Below the pieces are notes generated by a model, which was given only the letters and a program-made list of their open reading frames with translations, was not told the origin of the DNA and did no database searches. The position numbers and the translations under genes were made by a program. A stretch of DNA of 50,399 bases from Methyloprofundus sp. (GTDB taxonomy: Bacteria > Pseudomonadota > Gammaproteobacteria > Methylococcales > Methylomonadaceae), in NCBI GenBank assembly GCA_012960135.1, contig DUBW01000001.1:1-50399 (forward strand). Direction: 5' to 3'. Positions 39,525 to 48,050 of the stretch are shown piece by piece (position 1 is the stretch's first letter; each line of letters opens with the position of its first letter).

Positions 39525-40831
39525 AAACATGGAATTATCGCTGTTACTGTCATACCTTGTTGTACACATGAGCTGATGCTCAGTTCGCCGCCCATTGTTT
39601 TAATCCTTTCCTGCATGCCGCGTAGACCAAAGCCTGATTCTATAGTATTTAGATCACACCCTATACCGTCATCGATGACTGATAAATAGATTGTATTGCT
39701 ATTCACATGCAGTTTTATATTAATATGCTGCGCCTCTGCATGGCGTACCGTATTGGTGATACATTCCTGAATAACTCTATACAAATGAATACTCATTACT
39801 TCTGGTAATGTGTCCATTTCATCACTGCATTCTACGGCAATGCTTAAGTGAGAATTTCTTTCTTTCCAGTGCTTGATTATGTCATCCAGAGCCGCAATCA
39901 ATCCAAGCTCGGTCAATATATGCGGATGCAATTGGTACATCATGGTACGAACAACATGTATTAAATGATCACAAATTCCAGTGATTGACTGAGTGATTTG
40001 TAATATATCTGATTTTGGGTGGCGTGCAGTCACAGTCATTACTTTTATGGCAGTCAGGGATTGGCCTAATTCATCATGTAATTCCTGAGCAAGATATTGC
40101 CGTTCCTTTTCCTGTATATCTAGGGAATGCTTCGTTAATTCACTATATCGCTGCTCGGCTATACTTAATTCGTCGGTCATTTGATTAATAGCTTTGGCAA
40201 TAGTGTTATATTCCCCAATCTTGAATTCAGGTAACTTATGCTGGTAGTGCCCTTTTTCAATTGCTTTTAGCCCGCCTACAATTTTCTCGATAGATCTGAG
40301 AGCCTGATTAAATGTGAGATGCACAGCAAAAAATGACAGTAGGGTTAGTAATACGATTGAGATAAAAAATATCATCGTCTCTTGCCACACTTCGGTAATT
40401 TCATCTAAAGAGTTTGCCTCGATACTTAATATCAGCGGCGTACCATCAGAACTGGTAAAGGGGAATTCGGTCACTGGATAGCTACTGCCTACGAGGCTCA
40501 CGAACCACTGAGGGGGTGCATCCTGTTTATCCTTCAGTACATTTTCCTTTAACAGGCTGATAAATTCCCCAGAGGGGGTCTTTAATTGAATGTTTAGATG
40601 ACGTATAGCTTGCAGAGAATTAAGCTGAGTTAGCCAGCCACTATTACCAAAATTAATAGAGGGTTTGTCTGTATACCTAAACTCGATGAGTTGTACAGCC
40701 AAATTGATTGAGGATGCAACTTCATCCTTAATTGCCTCACGAGCCTGCCAGATAGTGATTGAACCTCCGAGTACGAGGATAACAATCGCTGAAAAGAAAA
40801 TTCTAAGATTTATTTGATAGCGTAAGCTCAT
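39521..40831 (-). CDS. NarX-type sensor histidine kinase
   Basis: From the chosen start the protein has 436 residues. Membrane helices near 8-30 and 150-175 flank a periplasmic sensor region. A HAMP-like segment (KAIEKGHYQHKLPEF) leads to a HisKA_3 domain with the phosphorylation site in LAQELHDELGQSL and an HATPase domain (ECITNTVRHA N-box, DDGIGCD, GLRGMQERI). It matches the MoxY/FlhS group that senses C1 substrates in methylotrophs. The frame is open to 40885, but MSLRYQINLR is the usual beginning and AGGGAG lies ten bases before it. It overlaps the response regulator gene. Confidence 0.88.
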   Translation of the reverse strand: MSLRYQINLRIFFSAIVILVLGGSITIWQAREAIKDEVASSINLAVQLIEFRYTDKPSINFGNSGWLTQLNSLQAIRHLNIQLKTPSGEFISLLKENVLKDKQDAPPQWFVSLVGSSYPVTEFPFTSSDGTPLILSIEANSLDEITEVWQETMIFFISIVLLTLLSFFAVHLTFNQALRSIEKIVGGLKAIEKGHYQHKLPEFKIGEYNTIAKAINQMTDELSIAEQRYSELTKHSLDIQEKERQYLAQELHDELGQSLTAIKVMTVTARHPKSDILQITQSITGICDHLIHVVRTMMYQLHPHILTELGLIAALDDIIKHWKERNSHLSIAVECSDEMDTLPEVMSIHLYRVIQECITNTVRHAEAQHINIKLHVNSNTIYLSVIDDGIGCDLNTIESGFGLRGMQERIKTMGGELSISSCVQQGMTVTAIIPCL

Positions 40832-40980
40832 TGATGCAAACTCCCTGCTTATAGTTGCTAATCCTGCCTTTTGGCTGTGTGACATTTATTAAAGTGTCGT
40901 GAGTCTTCATGTAGGTGTTTTAAGATCTAAAAATAGTCAGGGTCGATAAACTTGCCCCTGTATTAATCAGTGATAAAACA

Positions 40981-41889
40981 TTATTCCCACTCTAGTTCAG
41001 CATAAGCACTGCTAAGATTTTTTTTATGAAAGTCGTTAAATAATTGCCATTGATCTTTAGCAGGATAATTAACCGTTATTAAAACATCTTCCAGATAAAC
41101 ACCATTTTTAATTTTGCTACGGACAACTTTTTGTAAATATTGCAGATAGTGTTTTTGTGGCTGTAGACTTTCTGGCCAGTCACGCACAATTGGACCATGT
41201 CCCGGAATGACCACATCAAACCGACGTTTTTCTAATTTATTAATTACTTGTAACCAGCCCTTTAAACTACCATCTAAAACTGGCAAATGGCCTATAAATA
41301 ACAAATCCGCTAACCATAGGCTATTGGTTTTCTGATCAAAGACTGTTAAATCATTATCGGTATGTGCTGTGGGGTGTGCCGTCAAGGTTATTATCCGATT
41401 ACCCAAATCAAGCTCGAGGGTATTTTTAACGTTCATCGTCGGTAAAATAATATCATCAGCTGTCAATTTAATAGCGATTTGCTCTTCTGAGCGCGCCAGG
41501 TAAAAAGGTCCACGCTCGCTCATTGCCCGAGCTAGTTTTTTATGGCCAATAAATTGTATATCTGTAATATCTCTAAATGCGCTATTGCCAAATATATGGT
41601 CAGGATGAACATGGGTATTAATGACATAACAAATGGGAACCGAAGTAATTTTCTGGATGATCTTTTTTAATTGCTTTCCCTGCGCCGGGGAGCCTCCGCT
41701 ATCAACCACGGCAACACACTTTTTACCGACGATAAAACCTATATTGGCAATAGCATCATGATTATGCGCATCGGGTAATTCTATTAGTCCCTGGTGAACG
41801 TATATACCTTGAGCAACTTGCTTGATGTTAAACGCTGCCCATGCGGGCGTTGTAAACAGTGATAAAACTATCAGAAATGCATAATGCAC
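40981..41889 (-). CDS. Quinoprotein relay-system zinc metallohydrolase (exported MBL-fold protein)
   Basis: The protein of about 302 residues begins with a signal peptide (MHYAFLIVLSLFTTPAWA). Its metallo-beta-lactamase fold has zinc ligands in NTHVHPDHIFGN, PTAHTDND, LADLLF and PGHGPI. Family members are encoded with PQQ dehydrogenases and SoxYZ-like carriers, as here. The substrate is unknown. I start at GTG 41889, preceded by CTGGAG seven bases upstream; a TTG at 41916 is possible, 2 bases after the LysR stop. The upstream frame would add MLAHFWSSH, which has no export sense. Confidence 0.85.
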   Translation of the reverse strand: MHYAFLIVLSLFTTPAWAAFNIKQVAQGIYVHQGLIELPDAHNHDAIANIGFIVGKKCVAVVDSGGSPAQGKQLKKIIQKITSVPICYVINTHVHPDHIFGNSAFRDITDIQFIGHKKLARAMSERGPFYLARSEEQIAIKLTADDIILPTMNVKNTLELDLGNRIITLTAHPTAHTDNDLTVFDQKTNSLWLADLLFIGHLPVLDGSLKGWLQVINKLEKRRFDVVIPGHGPIVRDWPESLQPQKHYLQYLQKVVRSKIKNGVYLEDVLITVNYPAKDQWQLFNDFHKKNLSSAYAELEWE

Positions 41890-41917
41890 GTGGCTACTCC
41901 AGAAATGGGCTAACAAA

Positions 41918-42820
41918 CTATGACGTACCCTCTTCTAAACAAAGTTCCAGAAATGCTTTAGTTGCCCGAGATTGCAGTGCGGGTTTCGGTGCAATAATAT
42001 TCAACTGCCATGTGAGTCCATGTCCCTGATTAGATCGAATTCTACGCGATACTAGACCCTTAGTTTCATTCTTTAACGCCAATGATGAAGAAAAGCCAAT
42101 ACCTAACCCTGCTCTGACGGCTTCTTTCACTGCCGAAACACCGGTTACTTCAATATTAACAGGGGCGTTAATACCTGCTGCAAACAAGGCAGATTCAACC
42201 ACTTGCCGCCCGCCTGAACTTTGCTCGCGCCAGATTACCTGATACTGGGTAAAAACTTCTAAGGGTACGAAATCAGTATATAGCTGGGCGAGCTGGTGAT
42301 TTTCAGGTATGACTAAAACGACTTCATCTTTCTGCCAAGGGATAATTTGGTAATTATTCGACAACTCAATTCCTTGTAAAGACCCTTCAATAAACCCCAG
42401 GTCCAGACTATATAGGTTATCTAGTATTCCCGCTGTATCCAGGGTTTGCATAAAAACCTGCACGCCGGCATGATTTGTTTGCAGTTCAACTACAAATTTA
42501 GGCAAATAATAACTGGCAATAGTCATGGTTGCGCCGATTCGCAAAACGCCGGTACTTATTTTTTGCAAACTTCGTACATATTCCAGAGATTTGCTATAAC
42601 AACTATTCATCTTTTCAGCGTACCTTAATAAGCCTTGACCCGCTGCAGTTAACTCAATCTGATGTCCTTTTCGTTCATAAAGAGGCTCACCCACAAAAGT
42701 TTGTAATAGTTTTAATTGACCTGAGACTGCCGGCTGGCCAATATTTAACTGCTGAGCAGTTAGGGTAATGCTTTTTAATTTCGCAACGACGGCAAAAGTC
42801 AATAAATGTTGGGGGTTCAA
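41918..42820 (-). CDS. LysR-family transcriptional regulator
   Basis: The 300-residue protein has a winged HTH (about 1-60, with SITLTAQQLNIGQPAVSGQLKLLQ) and a periplasmic-binding-like effector domain (about 90-295). The start is TTG at 42820 with AGGA about seven bases upstream; no ATG is near. It is divergent from the formate dehydrogenase operon (43031), and a perfect LysR-type dyad lies between them, so it is probably the operon's regulator, like FdsR-type proteins. The metallohydrolase follows on the same strand after a very short gap. The effector could be formate or another C1 metabolite. Confidence 0.93.
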   Translation of the reverse strand: MNPQHLLTFAVVAKLKSITLTAQQLNIGQPAVSGQLKLLQTFVGEPLYERKGHQIELTAAGQGLLRYAEKMNSCYSKSLEYVRSLQKISTGVLRIGATMTIASYYLPKFVVELQTNHAGVQVFMQTLDTAGILDNLYSLDLGFIEGSLQGIELSNNYQIIPWQKDEVVLVIPENHQLAQLYTDFVPLEVFTQYQVIWREQSSGGRQVVESALFAAGINAPVNIEVTGVSAVKEAVRAGLGIGFSSSLALKNETKGLVSRRIRSNQGHGLTWQLNIIAPKPALQSRATKAFLELCLEEGTS

Positions 42821-42868
42821 TGCAAATTCCTGAGTTTTGAAGCAGTCAAATTATCTTTTTGGTGATAA

Positions 42869-42887
42869 TATCACTATTTATGATATA
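42869..42887. promoter_or_regulatory. LysR-type regulator binding dyad
   Basis: ATATCA, seven bases, TGATAT form a perfect inverted repeat that contains ATC-N9-GAT, the classic LysR-type recognition site (T-N11-A core). It lies 49 bases before the LysR start and about 143 before formate dehydrogenase, the usual place for autoregulation plus activation of the divergent operon. A second imperfect site (ATC-N8-GAT at about 42854-42867) adjoins it. Binding is inferred. Confidence 0.7.
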
Positions 42888-43030
42888 CATCTAAAGAAAA
42901 GATTACTTGAATAGAAGAGAGCAGTTTTGGTAAAGTGGATCAAATTTGCCAAAGTAATAACAACCAAAGACAATATTTGGCGAAAAATTTATAGCTATTT
43001 TCAAATAACGAAAGAGTTGGGGGAAAACGA

Positions 43031-44716
43031 GTGGCAGTTATTACTATTAGCCCGGATCATATTACCAAGAAAAAACGCAAAGGACCTAAAGGCCATGCGG
43101 TTGATCTTACGGCACTGGACGAAGTTCAAAAACTTCTGGGCAATGAGTCCAGACAACATGATTTATTGATCGAACATCTTCATAAAATCCAGGATCACTA
43201 TCAGCATATCTCCTCTAAACATCTTGTGGCACTCGCACACGAAATGAACCTATCCCCTGCTGAAGTTTTTGAAGTCGCTTCTTTTTACCATCATTTCGAT
43301 GTTATCAAAGAAGGTCAAACTCCCCCGCCCGCTTTAACCGTTCGGGTCTGTGAATCCCTTTCCTGTTCTATGGCGGGTTCTAATAAACTCACAGAGGCCT
43401 TAACTAGCGGCTTAAATTCTGAGCAAGTACGCGTGCAAAAAGTCCCTTGTGTTGGTCGTTGTCAACATGCGCCTGTTGCTGTCGTCGGACAAAAAGCAAT
43501 TGATAACGCAACGCCTGAAGTTGTCACTACTGCTGTTAATGCTAACGATATAAAAGCCGACATCACTGATTACATCAGTCTGCAGCAATACCAGGCAGAT
43601 CAAGGCTATCAAACTCTTGAAGGCATTCTAGACGCTAGCATCAGTACCGAAAGCGTGATTAAAAAAATGGAAGACTCGGGTCTTCGTGGCCTGGGCGGTG
43701 CCGGTTTTCCCGCTGGCAGAAAGTGGCGTATTGTAAGCAGCTTTGACGGACCACGTTTGATGGCTGTTAATATAGATGAAGGCGAACCAGGGACCTTTAA
43801 AGATCGTCACTATCTAGAATTAGACCCACATCGTTTTTTAGAAGGCATGGTAATTGCTGCTCTCTGCGTAGGTTGTGAAGAGATATATATTTATTTGCGT
43901 GATGAGTATGCAGGTTGCCGAGAAATTCTGACTAAAGAAATTGCCTTATTACAAGCAAGCATTCCTGCTGGTTTGCCCCCTATACATTTACGCCGTGGTG
44001 CTGGCGCTTATATCTGTGGTGAAGAATCTGCAATGGTTGAATCTATCGAAGGAAAACGTGGTATGCCTCGGTTACGCCCTCCTTTCCTCGCAGAAGTTGG
44101 TTTATTCGGTCGCCCTACGCTGGAACACAATATGGAATCGGTGTATTGGGTTCGAGATATCGTAGAAAAAGGCCCTGAGTGGTTTACTTCACACGGTCGT
44201 CATGAGCGCAAAGGCTTACGCTCGTTTTCTATTTCCGGTCGTGTTAATAATCCAGGCGTTCACCTCGCCCCTGCAGGTACGACCATGCATGAATTAATTG
44301 CAGAATTCTGTGGTGGTATGCAAGACGGACATGAGTTTTACGGATATTTTCCAGGGGGTGCATCGGGTGGAATTTTGCCCGAGTCAATGGCAGATATTCC
44401 TATGGATTTTGATACCTTGAATGAGCATGGTTGTTTTATAGGTTCGGCGGCCGTCGTGGTTTTCTCTAAGCAAGACAGTGCCAAGGAATTAGCCATTAAC
44501 GCTATGAAATTCTTTGAAGAAGAATCCTGTGGTCAATGCACGCCTTGTCGCGTGGGTACAGCAAAAGCCGCTGTACTTATGGAACAGAAAAACTGGGATA
44601 CCGACTTGCTGGAAGAGTTATCCTCAGTCATGGTCGATGCGTCTATTTGTGGTTTAGGACAGGCTGCGCCTAATCCGTTACGCTGTGCTATCAAATATTT
44701 TTCACAAGAAATCTAG
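43031..44716 (+). CDS. fdsB: NAD-dependent formate dehydrogenase, fused gamma/beta subunit
   Basis: This is the diaphorase subunit that passes electrons from formate to NAD+. The 561 residues fuse a NuoE-like [2Fe-2S] domain (about 1-165; Cys residues in CESLSCSMAG and CVGRCQHAP) to a NuoF-like domain (about 200-555). The NuoF half holds the FMN/NADH region GLRGLGGAGFPAGRKW with GEESAMVESIEG, and the [4Fe-4S] cysteines in CGQCTPCRVG plus a later Cys. Such a fusion is known from Fdh1 of Methylobacterium; in Cupriavidus the two are separate genes. The start is GTG with GGGGGA nine bases upstream. It heads an operon with the DUF29 gene and the alpha subunit. Confidence 0.94.
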   Translation: MAVITISPDHITKKKRKGPKGHAVDLTALDEVQKLLGNESRQHDLLIEHLHKIQDHYQHISSKHLVALAHEMNLSPAEVFEVASFYHHFDVIKEGQTPPPALTVRVCESLSCSMAGSNKLTEALTSGLNSEQVRVQKVPCVGRCQHAPVAVVGQKAIDNATPEVVTTAVNANDIKADITDYISLQQYQADQGYQTLEGILDASISTESVIKKMEDSGLRGLGGAGFPAGRKWRIVSSFDGPRLMAVNIDEGEPGTFKDRHYLELDPHRFLEGMVIAALCVGCEEIYIYLRDEYAGCREILTKEIALLQASIPAGLPPIHLRRGAGAYICGEESAMVESIEGKRGMPRLRPPFLAEVGLFGRPTLEHNMESVYWVRDIVEKGPEWFTSHGRHERKGLRSFSISGRVNNPGVHLAPAGTTMHELIAEFCGGMQDGHEFYGYFPGGASGGILPESMADIPMDFDTLNEHGCFIGSAAVVVFSKQDSAKELAINAMKFFEEESCGQCTPCRVGTAKAAVLMEQKNWDTDLLEELSSVMVDASICGLGQAAPNPLRCAIKYFSQEI

Positions 44717-44728
44717 GCAGATAAGCTA

Positions 44729-45046
44729 ATGATTAATTACAATGCTGACTTGTATGGCTGGACACAGGAGCAAGTCACTTTACTTAAGTGGCAATACCAA
44801 CCCATACGCCGTGGACGAAGTTGGCAGTTAACCATTGAAGGATATCGTATCAATTTTTCAGAAACCTTAGAGGTAATCTCAAGTCTCACACCGCAACTTG
44901 ATACTATCCTGAAAAAATCTTATGAAAAATCTATTATCAAAGCCTCTCAAGAAACGGCACTTGATATACAAACTTTCCCGAGCATTTGTCCCTGGACATT
45001 CTCTCAGATTCTGGACGATAATTTTTACCCCAATGCAGGTGAATAA
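44729..45046 (+). CDS. DUF29-family protein with an internal deletion
   Basis: This 105-residue protein is DUF29-like: DLYGWTQEQVTLL at the N-terminus, then directly KWQYQPIRRGRSWQLTIEG, and the C-terminal ETALDIQTFPSICPWTFSQILDDNFYP. Full-length members (about 140-150 residues) place some 40-45 helical residues between the two blocks, starting and ending with LLK. Here they are joined at a single LLK, as expected of deletion between short repeats, in frame. Function of DUF29 is unknown. It sits 12 bases after the beta subunit and five before the alpha subunit, so it is co-translated. Whether it helps the enzyme or is a passenger is open. Confidence 0.75.
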   Translation: MINYNADLYGWTQEQVTLLKWQYQPIRRGRSWQLTIEGYRINFSETLEVISSLTPQLDTILKKSYEKSIIKASQETALDIQTFPSICPWTFSQILDDNFYPNAGE

Positions 45047-45051
45047 ATACT

Positions 45052-47826
45052 ATGGCTGCTAACCCAGACACACTAAACGAACCGATGATCAACTTCACTC
45101 TAGATGGCGAAGAAGTCTCAGCATTTGCTGGCGAAACGATTCTGCAAACAGCAAAGCGCCACAATAAAGAAATTCCACACCTGTGTTACAAAGAAGGCTT
45201 ACGCGCGGATGGTAACTGTCGTGCTTGTGTCGTAGAAGTAGCAGGTGAAAGAACCCTAGCTCCATCTTGCTGCCGTATGCCTACTGAAGGAATGGATGTG
45301 CAGGCAAGCAGTGAACGCGCCGTTAAATCGCAAAAAATGGTTTTGGAATTACTTTTATCGGATATGCCCGAGCAAGGTACATCACCTTATAAACTAGATT
45401 CTGAATTAGACCAGTGGGTTCAAAAATTACAGGTGGGCGAGCCGCGCTTTGAGTCACGCGCACAACCCGCAGCTGATTTATCCCATCCTGCAATCGCAGT
45501 AAATATGGATGCCTGTATTCAGTGTACCCGTTGTCTACGTGCCTGCCGTGAAGAACAAATGAATGATGTGATTGGTTTTGCTAATCGTGGTGCGCATGCT
45601 GAAATTGTCTTTGATATTGCCGATCCAATGGCCGCTAGTAGCTGTGTCGCCTGTGGAGAATGTGTGCAAGCCTGCCCTACCGGCGCACTAATGCCAGCTA
45701 ATAATGTGGGTCTTGAAGTCGCTGATAAAACAGTAAACTCGACCTGCCCTTATTGTGGCGTGGGTTGCTTGATTAAATATCATGTTAAAGACGATAAAAT
45801 TCTGTACACCGAAGGCCTCGATGGAGACACGAATAAATACCGTCTCTGTGTTAAAGGGCGTTACGGCTTTAACTATATCCATAACCCGCTACGTTTAACC
45901 AAGCCGTTAATTAGACGTGATGGCGTGGCTAAAACCACTGAGTTATTAGACCCGAATGATCTCGACACGGTATTCCGTGAAGCCAGCTGGGATGAGGCGC
46001 TTGATTTTGCCGCCGGTGGTCTGAAAAAAATTCGTGATGAAAAAGGTAAAAAAGCCTTAGCTGGACTAGGTTCAGCTAAGGGCAGTAATGAAGAAGCTTA
46101 TTTATTCCAGAAACTGATTAGAACAGGCTTTGGTTCAAACAATGTCGATCACTGTACGCGATTATGTCATGCGTCTTCTGTCGTTGCTTTACTAGAATGT
46201 CTTGGCTCCGGTGCTGTATCTAACCCGATAGAGGATGTAAAATTAGCTGAAGTCGTCATTATTATTGGTGCTAATCCAACGGTTAATCACCCCGTTGGCG
46301 CAACCTTTATGAAAAACGCGACTAAAACCGGAACTAAAATCATATTAATCGACCCCAATCGAACGGCTATCGCAAAATATGCATTACATCACCTGGCATT
46401 CCGTCCGGATACCGATGTGGCAATGCTAAATGGTATTATGCATGTCATTCTGGATGAAGGTTTGCAAAATAATGATTACATTAAAAAGCATACCGAAGAT
46501 TTCGAGTTTATGAAAGAGCACTTGAAAGATTACAGCCCGGAAAAAGTCGCGCCAATTTGCGGAATAGCTGCAGAGACTTTGCGCGAGGTCGCAAGAGTGT
46601 ATGCAACATCCAAAGCATCAATGATTCTCTGGGGCATGGGTATTTCACAGCATATTCATGGCACCGATAATTCTCGTTGTTTAATTGCCTTAGCCTTAAT
46701 GACCGGTCAGATTGGTAGACCAGGAACGGGGTTACATCCACTACGCGGACAGAACAATGTACAAGGTGCATCTGATGTAGGTTTGATTCCTATGGTTTAC
46801 CCTGATTATGAGCCAGTTAACGACCCGCTTAATCAAGCAAAATATGAACAGTTGTGGGATGTAAAACTTGACCCGGAGCCCGGTTTAACAACCGTAGAAA
46901 TGATCCATGCAGTATTGGATAATGAAATATTCGGCATGTTTGTCCAGGGTGAAAACCCTGCCATGTCAGATCCAAACCAGAATCATGTACGTGAAGCATT
47001 CGCTCACATGCAACACTTAGTGGTACAGGATATTTTCTTAACTGAAACGGCTGGCTTTGCTGATGTTATCCTGCCGGCCTCAGCATTTTATGAAAAAAAT
47101 GGAACTTTCTCCAATACCGACCGCCGAGTTCAAATGGGACGTAAAGCAGTTAATCCACCTGGTGAAGCAAAACAGGATCTATGGATTCTGCAGGAAATTG
47201 CCAACCGCTTAGGCTGCGGCTGGAGTTACCAGGGTCCAGAAGATGTGTTTAATGAAATGCGTCAGGCCATGGGCAGTATTGCCGGTATGACCTGGGCTCG
47301 ATTAGAAAATGAAGACTCGCTTACTTATCCATTGGAAAACGAGGGCGATCCTGGTGAACCGATTATCTTTACCGATGGCTTCCCGACTGAGTCAGGAAAA
47401 GGTCGCTTTGTTCCGGCTTCCTATATACATGCAGATGAAATGCCGGATGATGAATATCCGCTAATTTTTATCACTGGTCGCCAGCTAGAACATTGGCATA
47501 CAGGCAGTATGACTCGTCACTCACCTACCTTGGATGCGATTGAGCCAGATCCAGTAGTGATGATACACCCGGAAGATATACAAAAACTCGGTGTAGAACC
47601 GGGAGATATAATCACTATCGAATCCAGACGCGGAAAAATTTCGGCTTATGCCCGTGCCGATATAGGCATACAAAAAGGCAGTCTGTTTATGGCTTTCTGC
47701 TATAACGAAGCGAGCGCCAATTTAATTACTAATGAAGCCTTAGATCCATCTGCTAAAATACCGGAATTCAAGTTCTGCGCGGTGAAGGCCAATGCGGGCG
47801 GTGAGATTGCGGTGCGTATCAACTAA
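45052..47826 (+). CDS. fdsA: NAD-dependent formate dehydrogenase, catalytic alpha subunit
   Basis: This is the molybdenum- or tungsten-bis-MGD subunit that oxidises formate to CO2. The 924 residues carry a [2Fe-2S] ferredoxin domain (about 10-90; CRACVVEV), a His-Cys and two-[4Fe-4S] region (ACIQCTRCLRACREEQ; CVACGECVQACPTGAL), an N-terminal [4Fe-4S]-MGD site (CPYCGVGC) and the catalytic core. The metal ligand is cysteine, probably Cys372 followed by His373 in CTRLCHASS, so the enzyme is not a selenoprotein. The C-terminal MGD-binding domain ends near 920. Gene order is beta, DUF29, alpha, with no fdhD or fdsC behind. The reaction gives NADH for a methylotroph. Confidence 0.96.
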   Translation: MAANPDTLNEPMINFTLDGEEVSAFAGETILQTAKRHNKEIPHLCYKEGLRADGNCRACVVEVAGERTLAPSCCRMPTEGMDVQASSERAVKSQKMVLELLLSDMPEQGTSPYKLDSELDQWVQKLQVGEPRFESRAQPAADLSHPAIAVNMDACIQCTRCLRACREEQMNDVIGFANRGAHAEIVFDIADPMAASSCVACGECVQACPTGALMPANNVGLEVADKTVNSTCPYCGVGCLIKYHVKDDKILYTEGLDGDTNKYRLCVKGRYGFNYIHNPLRLTKPLIRRDGVAKTTELLDPNDLDTVFREASWDEALDFAAGGLKKIRDEKGKKALAGLGSAKGSNEEAYLFQKLIRTGFGSNNVDHCTRLCHASSVVALLECLGSGAVSNPIEDVKLAEVVIIIGANPTVNHPVGATFMKNATKTGTKIILIDPNRTAIAKYALHHLAFRPDTDVAMLNGIMHVILDEGLQNNDYIKKHTEDFEFMKEHLKDYSPEKVAPICGIAAETLREVARVYATSKASMILWGMGISQHIHGTDNSRCLIALALMTGQIGRPGTGLHPLRGQNNVQGASDVGLIPMVYPDYEPVNDPLNQAKYEQLWDVKLDPEPGLTTVEMIHAVLDNEIFGMFVQGENPAMSDPNQNHVREAFAHMQHLVVQDIFLTETAGFADVILPASAFYEKNGTFSNTDRRVQMGRKAVNPPGEAKQDLWILQEIANRLGCGWSYQGPEDVFNEMRQAMGSIAGMTWARLENEDSLTYPLENEGDPGEPIIFTDGFPTESGKGRFVPASYIHADEMPDDEYPLIFITGRQLEHWHTGSMTRHSPTLDAIEPDPVVMIHPEDIQKLGVEPGDIITIESRRGKISAYARADIGIQKGSLFMAFCYNEASANLITNEALDPSAKIPEFKFCAVKANAGGEIAVRIN

Positions 47827-47846
47827 ACTGTAATACAGCTTATTCG

Positions 47847-47879
47847 ATAGATAACATCGCTTTATGTGATGTTATCTAT
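47847..47879 (+). terminator. Hairpin after the formate dehydrogenase operon
   Basis: ATAGATAACATC (47847-47858) and GATGTTATCTAT (47868-47879) pair perfectly over a nine-base loop, 20 bases after the alpha-subunit stop. The following TATTGGTT is only weakly T-rich. It is the only candidate terminator for the operon. The remaining bases to 48050 show no gene. Confidence 0.65.
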
Positions 47880-48050
47880 TATTGGTTCTGCAATAATTAA
47901 CACAATAGTACGCTTACATTTCTACCAAATACTGTTTTTCGATCTTTGCTGAAATTCAACAGGTGTAATGAAGTCGGTGTAATCAAATCAGGTTTAATTC
48001 ATCCTGATTAATAAACCTAGTGCTACAACCTATTCCCCAGAGGACTCCAT

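Noticed and set aside
46153-46170. Selenocysteine in formate dehydrogenase
   Set aside because: The metal-ligand codon is TGT (Cys), not TGA, and no SECIS-like hairpin is needed.
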